Shown: piece after piece, positions 8,313 through 17,650 of the stretch
Numbering within the stretch: position 1 is the stretch's first letter
Layout of the letters: every line of letters starts with the position of its first letter
Assembly (NCBI GenBank): GCA_036564245.1
Contig: DATCKU010000076.1
Location: forward strand, 1 to 64,000
Source: Thermasporomyces sp036564245
GTDB taxonomy: Bacteria > Actinomycetota > Actinomycetes > Propionibacteriales > Actinopolymorphaceae
DNA length: 64,000 nt
Direction: 5' to 3'
Program-made: the position numbers and the translations under genes
The notes under the pieces: generated by a model
The model's database searches: none
What the model saw: the letters and a program-made list of their open reading frames with translations, nothing else
Told to the model about the DNA's origin: nothing

Positions 8313-8972
8313 TCAGCTGCGTGACAGCAGCTCGCGCATCTGCCTGATCTCTTTCGTCTGTGCGGATTCGATGCTGGCCGCGAGCTTCTTGGCATCGGCG
8401 TTCTTGCCGTCACGTTGCTCGATCCTCGCCATCTCGACCGCGCCCTCGTGATGCTCGATCATCATCGTGAGGAACATCCGATCGAACTCCGGTCCTCTCG
8501 CCTGCTCGAGGGCGGCCATGTCCTCGTGGCTCATCATCCCCGGCATGCCGTTGGTCTCGCCGTGCTCAGTGTCGCCGTGCTCGGTGTCGTCGTGCCCACC
8601 GTCGCCGTGCTCTGCGCCACCGTGGTCGGTACCCATGCCCTCGTCGAGCGGCTCGCCCCACGCATGCAGCCACCGCGTCATCTGGCGAATCTCCGGATCC
8701 TGCGCGGCCTTGATCTGCGCCGCGAGCTTCTTCACCTCAGCGCTGTGCGCGCGCGTGGGTGCGAGATCGGCCATCTCCACCGCCTGGCGGTGATGCGGGA
8801 TCATGTCCTGCGCAAAGGACACGTCGGCATCGTTGTGCGAGCGAGTCGTCTCGCTGCTCGTTGGCTCGGATTCGGCGTCCTCGTGGCTCCGAGAGCCCTG
8901 GTTGGCTCCACAACCGGCGATCAATGCGACGACGAGACATGAGACCATCGTCAGACTCAAAGCTCTGCGCAC
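8313..8972 (-). CDS. DUF305 copper-associated lipoprotein
   Basis: A 219-residue exported lipoprotein: signal peptide with lipobox LIAGC (Cys21), then two DUF305 helical units. Each carries the family motif (QDMIPHHRQAVEMA and MMIEHHEGAVEMA), separated by a His/Asp/Gly-rich stretch (about residues 113-140) and a Met-rich MPGMM segment. DUF305 proteins are common in metal-resistance loci, and the His and Met clusters fit extracytoplasmic copper binding. It is convergent with csoR and divergent from copZ. A TATAGT on its strand (9037-9042) overlaps the operator at 9040-9055, so copper control is likely. Confidence 0.88.
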   Translation of the reverse strand: MRRALSLTMVSCLVVALIAGCGANQGSRSHEDAESEPTSSETTRSHNDADVSFAQDMIPHHRQAVEMADLAPTRAHSAEVKKLAAQIKAAQDPEIRQMTRWLHAWGEPLDEGMGTDHGGAEHGDGGHDDTEHGDTEHGETNGMPGMMSHEDMAALEQARGPEFDRMFLTMMIEHHEGAVEMARIEQRDGKNADAKKLAASIESAQTKEIRQMRELLSRS

Positions 8973-9033
8973 GAAACTCCTCCCGATCTTCGTCGAGGTG
9001 CACTACCGGGCCCAGGCGGCTGCCGACCACGAC

Positions 9034-9062
9034 TTGACTATACCCCCCAGGGGTAAGAGGAT
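9034..9062 (+). promoter_or_regulatory. copZ promoter with embedded CsoR operator
   Basis: TTGACT (9034-9039), a 17-base spacer, and GAGGAT (9057-9062) make a plausible promoter. The spacer holds TACCCCCCAGGGGTA (9041-9055), a palindrome with perfect six-base arms matching the CsoR half-sites at 7941. Repressor bound here would block polymerase. On the other strand TATAGT (9037-9042) could serve the DUF305 gene. Confidence 0.7.
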
Positions 9063-9122
9063 GGACAGCGAGCGTCGCCCTCGTACGAACGATCTCGCAC
9101 GACATCCAGAAAGGTGACAGTC

Positions 9123-9338
9123 ATGGCAGTAGCCACATACGACGTGAAGGGCATGACCTGCGACCACTGCGTGCGGGCCGTGACCGACGAACTGTCCAAG
9201 CTCGCGGGGGTGACGAACGTCGCGGTCGATCTTGCATCCGGCCGCGTCACGGTGACGAGCGAGGCGCCACTGGACGAGGGCGCGGTTCGCGAGGCGGTGG
9301 ACGAGGCGGGGTACGAGCTCGCGGGCGCCAGCGCGTGA
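9123..9338 (+). CDS. copZ: CopZ-like copper chaperone (HMA domain)
   Basis: A 71-residue single heavy-metal-associated domain with Cu(I)-binding GMTCDHC (Cys13, Cys16) and the ferredoxin-like beta-alpha-beta-beta-alpha-beta pattern typical of CopZ/Atx1. It would carry Cu(I) to the N-terminal HMA domain of the CopA pump encoded next. The ATG at 9123 has an AAAGGTG ribosome site. Transcription is expected from the operator-containing promoter just upstream. Confidence 0.93.
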   Translation: MAVATYDVKGMTCDHCVRAVTDELSKLAGVTNVAVDLASGRVTVTSEAPLDEGAVREAVDEAGYELAGASA

Positions 9339-9455
9339 GCCGTGACCCCGGCGCGAGCCGACCAGGGCCCGGCACTGCTCCCTGCGTGGCTCGAGCCCTT
9401 ACCCGCTAGCCGAACGGGCGAACCCCGAGCAGACGCCGATCGGACAGGAATGGAC

Positions 9456-11804
9456 ATGACCGAAGGAGACGTGGCGGCAAAGGAGTCGACCGCCGGACCA
9501 ACCCACCGGACGCTCGTGCTCTCGATCGAAGGGATGACCTGCGCAACCTGCGCCGCCCGGATCGAGAAGAAGCTGAATCGTCTGGACGGCGTCACGGCTT
9601 CGGTCAACTTCGCCACCGAGAAGGCGCGGATCACCTACCCGGAGTCGGTCACCCCCGACGATCTGGTCGCGACAGTGCGGGCCACCGGATACACCGCACG
9701 GCTGCCCGAGACGCCGACCGACCACGCGTCGGCGGTCGAGCAGGCGCCCGACACACCCGCAGCACAGCCGGCCACGGACCGGGAAGGGCGGCGGGCAGCC
9801 GACACCGATCCGGTGCTCGCCTCGCTACGGCAGCGGCTGATCGGGTCAGTCGTCCTCACCGTTCCGGTCGTCCTGATCGCGATGGTGCCCGTCCTGCAGT
9901 TCCGCTACTGGCAGTGGGCCGCACTTGCGCTGGCCTCGCCGGTCGCGACGTGGGGAGCCTGGCCATTCCATCGCGCGGCGCTGCTCAACCTGCGGCACCG
10001 CGCCGCAACGATGGACACCCTGGTGAGCCTTGGCGTGTCGGCCGCCTATCTGTGGTCGCTGTATGCGCTGTTCCTGGGCGAGGCCGGCATGCCCGGGATG
10101 CGGATGCCGTTCGACTTGTTCCCCTCGCGGGGCGCCGCCACGGAGCAGATCTACCTCGAGGTGGCGGCCGCGTTGACGAGCTTCCTCCTAGCAGGACGCT
10201 ACTTCGAGGCTCGCGCCAAGAAGCGCTCGGGTGACGCACTGCGCGCCCTGCTCGAGCTCGGTGCCCGCGACGTCGCCGTGCTCCGGTCGGGCCGAGAGGT
10301 GCGCATCCCCATCAACGAGCTTGCGGTCGGCGACCTGTTCGTCGTACGCCCGGGCGAGAAGATCGCCACCGACGGCGAGGTGACCGAAGGCACGTCGGCG
10401 GTCGATGCGTCGATGCTCACCGGCGAACCCGTACCCGCGGAGGTCGGGCCGGGCGACACCGTGATCGGCGCCACGGTGAACGTCGGCGGACGACTGGTGG
10501 TGAGAGCGACCCGGGTCGGCGCCGACACCCAGCTCGCTCAGATGGCGCGCCTGGTCGAGGAAGCCCAGTCGGGCAAGGCACCGGTGCAGCGACTGGCCGA
10601 CCGGGTCTCGGCGGTGTTCGTCCCGGCGGTCATCGTGATCGCGATTCTCACGGCGGCGGCCTGGCTGATCGCCGGCGGGAGCACCGAAGCCGCGTTCACC
10701 ACGGCGGTGGCCGTCTTGATCATCGCGTGTCCCTGCGCGCTCGGCCTCGCGACACCGACCGCGTTGCTCGTCGGCACGGGTCGAGGTGCCCAGCTCGGCA
10801 TCCTGATCCGCGGTCCGGAGATCCTCGAGTCCACCCGGCTGGTCGACACGATCGTCCTGGACAAGACCGGCACCGTGACCACAGGCCGGATGCGCCTGGT
10901 GGACGTGATTCCCGCGAGCGATGTCGACCCAGACCTCGCGCTGCGGCTGGTCGGAGCGGTCGAGGACGCGAGCGAGCACCCCGTGGCCCGGGCGATCGCT
11001 GCAGGTGCGCGGGAGCGGCTCCGGGCCGACCTGCCCTCGGTGGAATCGTTCACGTCGACCCAAGGCCTCGGCGTGCGAGGCGTCGTGGACGGGCACAGCG
11101 TGCTCGCCGGCCGCCAGGCCTGGGTCACCGAGCAGCTCTCGCTCGACCCCGACTCCCCCTTGTGGAAATCCGCGGCCGCCCACGAGGACCGGGGCCACAC
11201 CGTGATCTTCGCTGGGTGGGACGGCGCGGTCCGTGCCCTGTTCGCCGTCGCCGACACCGTGAAGCCCACCAGCGCGCTCGCCGTGACCGAGCTCCGCGAG
11301 CTGGGCCTGCATCCAGTGCTGCTCACCGGCGACAACGAGCGCGCCGCCCGCAGCGTCGCCGCCCAGGTCGGCATCGACGACGTCATCGCCGGGGTGCTGC
11401 CGGCCGGCAAGGTCGACGTCGTACGCGACCTGCAAGCGCAGGGCAAGGTCGTCGCGATGGTCGGCGACGGGATCAACGACGCGCCCGCGCTGGCACAGGC
11501 CGACCTCGGGCTCGCCATCGGGACCGGGACCGACGTGGCGATCGAGGCCAGCGACCTCACCCTGGTGCGCGGCGACCTGCGGGCCGCAGTCGACGCGATC
11601 CGCCTGTCCCGTCGTACCCTCGCCACGATCAAGGGCAACCTGTTCTGGGCGTTCGGCTACAACGTGGCGGCGATTCCCCTCGCCGCGCTCGGCTTCCTCA
11701 ACCCCCTGATCGCGGGGGCAGCCATGGCGTTCTCCAGCGTCTTCGTCGTGACCAACAGCCTCAGGCTGCGCCGGTTCCGCGCCGTCTCCACGACGCCCAA
11801 ATGA
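9456..11804 (+). CDS. copA: Cu(I)-exporting P1B-type ATPase CopA
   Basis: A 782-residue pump from this start. Residues 26-32 are the HMA metal site GMTCATC. Downstream come the membrane segments, the actuator loop motif TGEPVP, the membrane CPC motif (IIACPCALGLATPTAL), the phosphorylation site DKTGT, the nucleotide-binding SEHPVARAI, and the hinge VGDGINDAP. The last helices carry YN and MAFSS, the residues that define Cu(I)-selective P1B-1 pumps. It exports cytosolic copper using ATP. The start at 9456 has AGGA six bases upstream; a GTG at 9342, close behind copZ, would add 38 residues without family character. A perfect hairpin follows the stop codon. Confidence 0.93.
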   Translation: MTEGDVAAKESTAGPTHRTLVLSIEGMTCATCAARIEKKLNRLDGVTASVNFATEKARITYPESVTPDDLVATVRATGYTARLPETPTDHASAVEQAPDTPAAQPATDREGRRAADTDPVLASLRQRLIGSVVLTVPVVLIAMVPVLQFRYWQWAALALASPVATWGAWPFHRAALLNLRHRAATMDTLVSLGVSAAYLWSLYALFLGEAGMPGMRMPFDLFPSRGAATEQIYLEVAAALTSFLLAGRYFEARAKKRSGDALRALLELGARDVAVLRSGREVRIPINELAVGDLFVVRPGEKIATDGEVTEGTSAVDASMLTGEPVPAEVGPGDTVIGATVNVGGRLVVRATRVGADTQLAQMARLVEEAQSGKAPVQRLADRVSAVFVPAVIVIAILTAAAWLIAGGSTEAAFTTAVAVLIIACPCALGLATPTALLVGTGRGAQLGILIRGPEILESTRLVDTIVLDKTGTVTTGRMRLVDVIPASDVDPDLALRLVGAVEDASEHPVARAIAAGARERLRADLPSVESFTSTQGLGVRGVVDGHSVLAGRQAWVTEQLSLDPDSPLWKSAAAHEDRGHTVIFAGWDGAVRALFAVADTVKPTSALAVTELRELGLHPVLLTGDNERAARSVAAQVGIDDVIAGVLPAGKVDVVRDLQAQGKVVAMVGDGINDAPALAQADLGLAIGTGTDVAIEASDLTLVRGDLRAAVDAIRLSRRTLATIKGNLFWAFGYNVAAIPLAALGFLNPLIAGAAMAFSSVFVVTNSLRLRRFRAVSTTPK

Positions 11805-11838
11805 CCATGTGCACTACGCCTGCCGGAGGTGCACATGG
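11805..11838. terminator. Hairpin directly after copA
   Basis: CCATGTGCAC (11805-11814) pairs perfectly with GTGCACATGG (11829-11838) around a 14-base loop, starting on the base after the copA stop codon. No T run follows, as is usual for actinobacterial terminators. It lies between convergent genes and could stop transcription from both sides. Confidence 0.65.
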
Positions 11839-11927
11839 TGCCGGCACGTGTCACAGGTCCGACTCGCCTGATCCGCAAGGCACAACGGCTGTGAACGCGA
11901 GACCCACAAGACGCTATCCAGCACCGG

Positions 11928-12968
11928 TCAGGTGGCGTTGACGACAGGCCACGGGTTCGGCCGGCACTCCCCGACACCCTTGGTTTGCTGCATCATCACC
12001 GGCGCCGGCGCTCCGGCCTCCTCGCAGTCGGAATGACCATGGCCGAGCGCGTGGCCCACCTCGTGGTTCACGAGGTACGTACGGTACGCCGAGATTGCGT
12101 CGCCGTACGCCGGCGCGCCATGCACCCACCGCTCGGCGTTGAGCACCACCCGGTCACCCATCCGGCACGAGAGCTTCCCCCCGGTACCGAGCGGGGCACA
12201 CAGCTCGTCGGTGGTCGCCGGCGTAGCCAGGATGATGCGGAGGTCGACGTCCGAGTCGTCGGTGCGGACGAACGACACGTCGAGCAGCGCCTGCCAACCC
12301 CGGCGGTCGGTCAACCGCTTGTGGATCGCCGTGGCGACCTGTTGCGGGGAGAGGTCAAGGTCCTTCTCGATCTCGACCCGGTACGTCAACGGTTCGCCAC
12401 TGCCGGTCCCCGGGTCGGATCCGGGTACGACGACCAGCTGTCCGCTGCCCCGCTTCGGCACGAACGGAATCCTGACGGCGCTCACCGTTGGCCGAGGCGT
12501 CGGGCTCGCGTCAGGCGCAAGCAGCACGCCTGCGGTCGGGTCGACGTACGGCATCATCCGGGCGCTCGACCGCGCCGATCGCCGCGCTGGCGGATCCGGC
12601 CGAAGCGCTCGGGCTCCATCAGATGCGGCCTGTGCAGGTGACGTCCGGTCGGCGACTTCCGGATCAACCAGCTTCAGGGTCGCGAGGTCGAGCCGCCTGA
12701 TGTCGAACCGCTGCCAGTCGGCGTACCCGAGACCGAGTTGGCTGAAGGCCAGCGCAGACCCGGCGACCGCAAGCGACATCGCGCAGGCTATCCAACGCCA
12801 GGCCGGTCGCCGCGCGGTCCGCGAGATCGGGCCACTTGGTCGGGAGCGTCGCACCTCCTCCTGCCGGCGCCTCCCACCACTCGACCGTCGCCTGGCGAGC
12901 CGAAATCGCGGGACGTCCGAGCGATGTCGGGGAGCAGAAGCGCGACCTCTTCGTATGCCTGCTGTCAT
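11928..12968 (-). CDS. DUF3152 zincin-like membrane-anchored protein
   Basis: A 346-residue protein with a very Arg-rich cytoplasmic start (residues 1-56), a single membrane segment (about 58-78), a disordered stretch, and a C-terminal DUF3152 domain. That domain contains the zinc-protease motif NHEVGHALGHGHSDC, with HExxHxxGHxH character, and a downstream conserved VMMQQTKG segment that may act as a Met-turn. DUF3152 proteins are actinobacterial and predicted to be extracytoplasmic metallopeptidases with unknown substrates. It follows the hut operon on the same strand after a 51-base gap, so some read-through is possible, but there is no functional link. The ATG at 12968 is the first in frame. 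Confidence 0.85.
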   Translation of the reverse strand: MTAGIRRGRASAPRHRSDVPRFRLARRRSSGGRRRQEEVRRSRPSGPISRTARRPAWRWIACAMSLAVAGSALAFSQLGLGYADWQRFDIRRLDLATLKLVDPEVADRTSPAQAASDGARALRPDPPARRSARSSARMMPYVDPTAGVLLAPDASPTPRPTVSAVRIPFVPKRGSGQLVVVPGSDPGTGSGEPLTYRVEIEKDLDLSPQQVATAIHKRLTDRRGWQALLDVSFVRTDDSDVDLRIILATPATTDELCAPLGTGGKLSCRMGDRVVLNAERWVHGAPAYGDAISAYRTYLVNHEVGHALGHGHSDCEEAGAPAPVMMQQTKGVGECRPNPWPVVNAT

Positions 12969-13019
12969 GTCGGGACGAGGTTATGCGGTGAACAGATCGT
13001 CGCGCCAGCCCGGGGCCAG

Positions 13020-14483
13020 TCATGGTCGACACGCGACGGCGGAGATCGCGGAGCGGAGTGCTGCCGCTACGTCGCCGAGACGATGTCGCCCATCGTCAAC
13101 GATCAGTTGCCCACCGGAGACGACGCTGTGCACGTCCGCCGCAGTCGCCGCGAAGACCGTCATCTCGTACGCCTGAACGAGCCCCGCCGGATGGGACACG
13201 TCGGTCGAGTGATCGGACTCGGCCAGATCGCAAACGCCTGCCGTACGCACCGAATCCATGCGGACGCTGACCAGATCAGCCCAGGCACCGGGCGCAATGA
13301 CACCGGCATCGGCAAACCCCAACGCCTGATGGCCGGATTCCGTCATCGCCCGAATGAGATCCGTCACCGACCAGTTGCTCCGTCGGCCGCTGAGGAGCCG
13401 TTCGCCGAACTCCAGCCCGCGCGCCTCTTCGAACATGTCGACCACCGCATGGCTGTCGGTCCCCAGTGTGAGCCTGCAACCAGCGCGGCCGAGTGACGCG
13501 GCGGGGCCGATGCCGTCGGCCAAGTCCCGTTCGGTCGTCGGGCACATGCAGATGGTCGTATCGGTGTCGGCAAGCAACCCGATGTCCTCACCGGTGAGAT
13601 GAGTGGCATGGATGGCGGTGGTACGAGGCGACAGGACGTCCATCTGCAAGAGCAGCCGGGTCGGCGAGAGACCGTGGGCGGCCAGGCACTGTGCGTTCTC
13701 CGCCACTTGTTCGGAGAGGTGGACGTGGAGCGGCGCGTCGTGCGTACGCGCCCAGGTGACCACCTCGGGCATCTGATCAGCGGGCACGGCGCGGACCGAA
13801 TGGATTGCTGCGCCGACGTGCACATCCTCGGCCGAGGCGTACGCATGGCGCAGGTCCGCCACCCGATCGGCCCACCGCGCCACGTTGCCGTCACCGAATC
13901 GACGTTGCACGCCTTCGAGCGGCTTGGAGCCGCCGAGCAAGTCGATTCCACCCGTGAGATAACACGCGTCGAGCAACGTGATCCGCAAGCCTGCTGTGCG
14001 CGCCGCCTGAATCAGTGACTCCGCCATGACGTTGGGCTCGGCGTACGGCGTGCCGTCCAGATTGTGGTGGACGTAATGGAACTCGCCCACGCACGTGATC
14101 CCGGCGAGGGCCATCTCCGCGTACACCGCGGTGGCCAGTGCACGGTAGCTGTCGGGATCCAGCCGCTCGGCAATCTCGTACATCCGGTCACGCCACGACC
14201 AGAAGCTTCCCGCCTTCGCACTGTCGGTCTCGGATGCGACCGACGGGTCGTCGTGCACCAGCCGACCGTGGGTACGACCACGTAGTGCGCGATGAAACGC
14301 GTGCGAATGGACGTTGGCGAGCCCTGGCAGGGTCACGCCGGCCAGACGTTTCGCGTGGGCGGGCGGATTCGTCACTCCGGTCTCGACCGCGCTGATCCTC
14401 GACCCGGTGACGTGAACGAGAACGTGTGGCGCCGCAACACCGGGTGGCAGCCACGCACGTTCACACCAGTAGAGCGCCGTCAT
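13020..14483 (-). CDS. hutF: Formimidoylglutamate deiminase
   Basis: A 487-residue amidohydrolase-superfamily enzyme. The metal motif NVHSHAFHRALRG, the diagnostic GSFWSWRDRMYEIAERLDPDSY segment, the VHVHLSEQ and HATHLT histidines, and LGTDSHAVVD with the metal-binding Asp are all present. HutF converts N-formimino-L-glutamate to N-formyl-L-glutamate and ammonia, the five-step branch of histidine degradation. It is the last hut gene in this operon, 111 bases after the M20 hydrolase. HutI, a member of the same superfamily, lacks the SFWSWR region, so confusion is unlikely. Confidence 0.92.
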   Translation of the reverse strand: MTALYWCERAWLPPGVAAPHVLVHVTGSRISAVETGVTNPPAHAKRLAGVTLPGLANVHSHAFHRALRGRTHGRLVHDDPSVASETDSAKAGSFWSWRDRMYEIAERLDPDSYRALATAVYAEMALAGITCVGEFHYVHHNLDGTPYAEPNVMAESLIQAARTAGLRITLLDACYLTGGIDLLGGSKPLEGVQRRFGDGNVARWADRVADLRHAYASAEDVHVGAAIHSVRAVPADQMPEVVTWARTHDAPLHVHLSEQVAENAQCLAAHGLSPTRLLLQMDVLSPRTTAIHATHLTGEDIGLLADTDTTICMCPTTERDLADGIGPAASLGRAGCRLTLGTDSHAVVDMFEEARGLEFGERLLSGRRSNWSVTDLIRAMTESGHQALGFADAGVIAPGAWADLVSVRMDSVRTAGVCDLAESDHSTDVSHPAGLVQAYEMTVFAATAADVHSVVSGGQLIVDDGRHRLGDVAAALRSAISAVACRP

Positions 14484-14594
14484 GCGATCGTGACATCTGG
14501 TTCAGCTGCCGCACGGTCACATGGGATGGTATGCCCACGAGCTTCGATCCGAAGCCGACCGTTCGACCTGCCAATAACGCACGACAACGCCCGC

Positions 14595-15902
14595 TCATCG
14601 GACGAGAAGCTCCTCGAGTGCGTCCGCCAGGGCCAGCACGCCTGCCCGGCAGTCGTCGGGCTCGGCATGTTCGGCAGGCGAGTGCGAGACGCCGGTCGGG
14701 TTGCGTACGAAGATCATGGCGGTGGGAACACCGGCGGTGGCCAGGATGCCGGCATCGTGCCCCGCCTGCGTGGCGAGCACCGGCACGTCGCCGAACCTCG
14801 CGGCAAGCCGGGCGGCGAGCCGGTGACGCAGGCCGGGGTCGAAGTCCACGGCCTGCGTCACCGACTCGGCCGTGACGGTCAAGGTCGTGCCATCGCGGAC
14901 AGCGCGGTCGCGCGCCTGACGGTGGATGTCGTCGACCAGCCGTTGCACGGCATCCGTGGTCGGTGCCCGGGCGTCGAGCCATCCCGTGACCGCTGTCGGC
15001 ACCGCATTGGCGGCGTTGGGCTCGACCTCGACGCGACCGAAGGTGGCGCGCGCACCATCGCCCCCAGCCTCCGCCTCGGCGAGCCGGGCGCGCTTGTTGG
15101 CGGCGAGTGCAGTCATGGCGTACGTCAGCATCGGATCACGCCGGTCGGCCATGCGCGTCGTCCCCGCGTGGTTTCCCTCACCCGCGAAGCGAAACCGCCA
15201 ACGCCCGTGCGCCCAGATCGTGCTCGCGAGACCGATGGGCGCCCCGAGGTCGGCAAGCCCACGACCTTGCTCGATGTGCAGCTCGACGTACGCGATCGGC
15301 TGGCGGAGCAGCTCCAGTGAGGGGCCGAGCTGGCGGCCCGCACCGAAGGCTTGGCCATACCCGTCGTCCACGACATCCGCCAGCCTGGCGCCATCTGCAT
15401 CGTGAAGCACGACCGCTCGCGCCGGGTCGATCGCTCCCGTCATGAGCTTCGACCCAAGGCATGCCACGCCGAAGCGGGACCCTTCCTCCTCGGCGAAGAC
15501 GGCGATGCCGAGCGGCCTGGCAGGACGTACCCCGCGCTGGCGGAGCACGTCGACCGCGGCGAGCGCCGACGCGACACCGAGCGCCCCGTCGTACGCCCCA
15601 CCGTCAGGAACCGAGTCGAGATGGCTGCCCGTGATCACACCGTGGTCGACGCGCTCAGGCTCCGGCCGCCACCACGCCAGGAGGTTGCCGTTGCCGTCAC
15701 GCTCGACCACCAGATCCCGCTGGGACGCCTCGGCGACGAACCACGCCTCGCACGCGCGTACCGCAGCCGAGAACCCGATCCGCCGATACCCACCCGTGTG
15801 CGGATCCCGTCCGATGGGAGCGAGCGCACTCCACAACGCATCGAAGGTCGCGAGATCACCGCCTTCGAAGGGTTGCGGGCGGACGGCTGCCGGCCCGCTC
15901 AT
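14595..15902 (-). CDS. M20-family amidohydrolase (allantoate amidohydrolase-like) of the hut operon
   Basis: A 435-residue M20/M28-type metal hydrolase with GSHLDSVPDGGAYDG (metal Asp), FAEEEGSRFG (catalytic Glu pair), ELHIEQG (metal Glu) and the dimerisation-domain GEGNHAGTTRM. The sequence is closest in style to allantoate amidohydrolase and N-carbamoyl amino acid hydrolases. Its start overlaps the hutU stop by four bases (ATGA), so it is translationally coupled to histidine degradation and not to purine breakdown. I infer that it hydrolyses N-formylglutamate to glutamate and formate (the HutG role), since hutF product needs such an enzyme and no HutG is present. Confidence 0.85.
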   Translation of the reverse strand: MSGPAAVRPQPFEGGDLATFDALWSALAPIGRDPHTGGYRRIGFSAAVRACEAWFVAEASQRDLVVERDGNGNLLAWWRPEPERVDHGVITGSHLDSVPDGGAYDGALGVASALAAVDVLRQRGVRPARPLGIAVFAEEEGSRFGVACLGSKLMTGAIDPARAVVLHDADGARLADVVDDGYGQAFGAGRQLGPSLELLRQPIAYVELHIEQGRGLADLGAPIGLASTIWAHGRWRFRFAGEGNHAGTTRMADRRDPMLTYAMTALAANKRARLAEAEAGGDGARATFGRVEVEPNAANAVPTAVTGWLDARAPTTDAVQRLVDDIHRQARDRAVRDGTTLTVTAESVTQAVDFDPGLRHRLAARLAARFGDVPVLATQAGHDAGILATAGVPTAMIFVRNPTGVSHSPAEHAEPDDCRAGVLALADALEELLVR

Positions 15903-17650
15903 TGCAGCGGACCGTGGTTGCGGGTCGGGATGACCAGCCCGGCTTCGTCGGCCACCCGGATGGCCTCGTCGTACCCGGCGTCGGCATGGCGCAGCACACC
16001 GGTAGCGGGGTCGTTGGTCAACACCCGCTCCAGTTTCTGCGCCGCGAGCGCGCTGCCGTCGGCGACGCACACCTGCCCGGCGTGGATCGAGCGTCCGATA
16101 CCGACTCCACCGCCATGGTGGATCGACACCCACGACGCACCGGACGCCACGCTGGTCATGGCGTTGAGCAGCGGCCAGTCGGCGATCGCGTCGGAGCCGT
16201 CGCGCATGCCCTCGGTCTCCCGGTACGGCGACGCCACCGAACCACAGTCGAGATGGTCACGGCCGATGACGATCGGGGCAGCCAGCTCACCCGAAGCCAC
16301 CATCTCGTTGAACCGCATCCCGGCAACGTCGCGCTCCCCGTGACCCAACCAGCAGATCCGAGCCGGCAACCCCTGGAACCGGACCCGCTCGCCGGCGAGC
16401 TCGAGCCAGCGCTGCAGCGATGCGTTGTGCGGGAACAGCTCCCGTACGGCGCGATCGGTCTTCGCGATGTCTGCCGGGTCACCCGACAACGCCACCCACC
16501 GGAATGGTCCCTTGCCTTGGCAGAAGAGCGGACGGATGTACGCGGGGACGAACCCAGGGAAGTCGAAGGCCCTCGTACAGCCGCCCTTCTGCGCCTCGGC
16601 CCGGATCGAGTTGCCGTAGTCGAAGACCTCGGCACCCGCGTCCATGAAGCCCACCATCGCCTCGACGTGCCGGGCCATGGACTCGCGAGCACGGTCGACC
16701 AGCCCGGCCGGGTCCTTCCGGCGTACCTCCGCCCAGTCTTCGAACGCGACGCCCAGCGGCAGGTACGTGAGCGGGTCGTGGGCGGAGGTCTGGTCGGTGA
16801 CCACATCCACAGGAGCGCCCCGCTCCAGAGCGGCCGGCACCAGCTCGGCCGCGTTGCCCAGCACACCGATCGAGAGCGGCTCGCGCGACCGCACCGCCCG
16901 CTCGGCGAGGTGAAGCGCGTCGTCGAGCGACTCGGCCTGCACGTCGAGGTAGCGGTGGTCGAGCCGACGCCTGATCCGAGACGGGTCGCATTCGACGCAG
17001 ATGACGACGCCGCCGTTCATGGTGACGGCCAAGGGTTGCGCGCCGCCCATCCCACCGAGGCCGGCGGTGAGGGTGAGCGTGCCGGCCAGCGAGGGCCCAG
17101 GGCCTTGGTCCTTCTGCCTGGACTTCTCGGCGAGCCGGTCGGCGACGGCGGCGAACGTCTCGTACGTCCCTTGCAGGATCCCCTGCGTCCCGATGTAGAT
17201 CCAGGATCCCGCCGTCATCTGCCCGTACATCGTGAGCCCGAGCTCCTCGAGCCGACGGAACTCCTCCCAGTTCGCCCAGTCGGGCACGAGATGCGAGTTC
17301 GCGATGAGCACCCGTGGCGCCCACTCGTGGGTACGCAGCACGCCGACCGGCTTCCCGGACTGCACCAGCATGGTCTCGTCGTCGCGCAGCCATTCGAGCG
17401 TACGGACCAACGCGTCGAAGCACGCCCAGTCGCGCGCCGCCTTGCCGCGACCGCCGTACACGACGAGCTCCTCGGGATGCTCCGCGACCTCGGGATCCAG
17501 GTTGTTCTGCAGCATCCGCAACGCCGCCTCCTGCGCCCAGCCTCGGGCGTGGAGCGTGCCGCCCCTCGGAGCCGTGACCGTACGCGGGACGCTCTCGGTC
17601 GTCGGGGTGGTTGCCGTTGTTCTGGCGTCATGCCTGGAGGTCTCGCTCAC
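15899..17650 (-). CDS. hutU: Urocanate hydratase
   Basis: A 583-residue urocanase with family blocks ALRMLQNNLDPEVAEHPEEL, YGGRGKAARDWACFD, GQMTAGSWIYIGTQGILQGTYE, TLTAGLGGMGGAQPLA (NAD+ binding) and CQGKGPFRWVALSGDP. It hydrates urocanate to imidazolone propionate using tightly bound NAD+ as an electrophile. The first roughly 30 residues (TSRHDARTTATTPTTESV) are a disordered extension. Start choice: the GTG at 17650 overlaps the hutH stop by four bases (GTGA) and has a strong AGGAGGTGG site. The 4-base overlaps on both sides mark a tightly coupled operon. Confidence 0.95.
   Translation of the reverse strand: MSETSRHDARTTATTPTTESVPRTVTAPRGGTLHARGWAQEAALRMLQNNLDPEVAEHPEELVVYGGRGKAARDWACFDALVRTLEWLRDDETMLVQSGKPVGVLRTHEWAPRVLIANSHLVPDWANWEEFRRLEELGLTMYGQMTAGSWIYIGTQGILQGTYETFAAVADRLAEKSRQKDQGPGPSLAGTLTLTAGLGGMGGAQPLAVTMNGGVVICVECDPSRIRRRLDHRYLDVQAESLDDALHLAERAVRSREPLSIGVLGNAAELVPAALERGAPVDVVTDQTSAHDPLTYLPLGVAFEDWAEVRRKDPAGLVDRARESMARHVEAMVGFMDAGAEVFDYGNSIRAEAQKGGCTRAFDFPGFVPAYIRPLFCQGKGPFRWVALSGDPADIAKTDRAVRELFPHNASLQRWLELAGERVRFQGLPARICWLGHGERDVAGMRFNEMVASGELAAPIVIGRDHLDCGSVASPYRETEGMRDGSDAIADWPLLNAMTSVASGASWVSIHHGGGVGIGRSIHAGQVCVADGSALAAQKLERVLTNDPATGVLRHADAGYDEAIRVADEAGLVIPTRNHGPLQ

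Noticed and set aside
10188..11435. Long minus-strand open frame opposite copA
   Set aside because: The plus strand carries every CopA motif; the antisense product is low-complexity His/Asp/Arg sequence.
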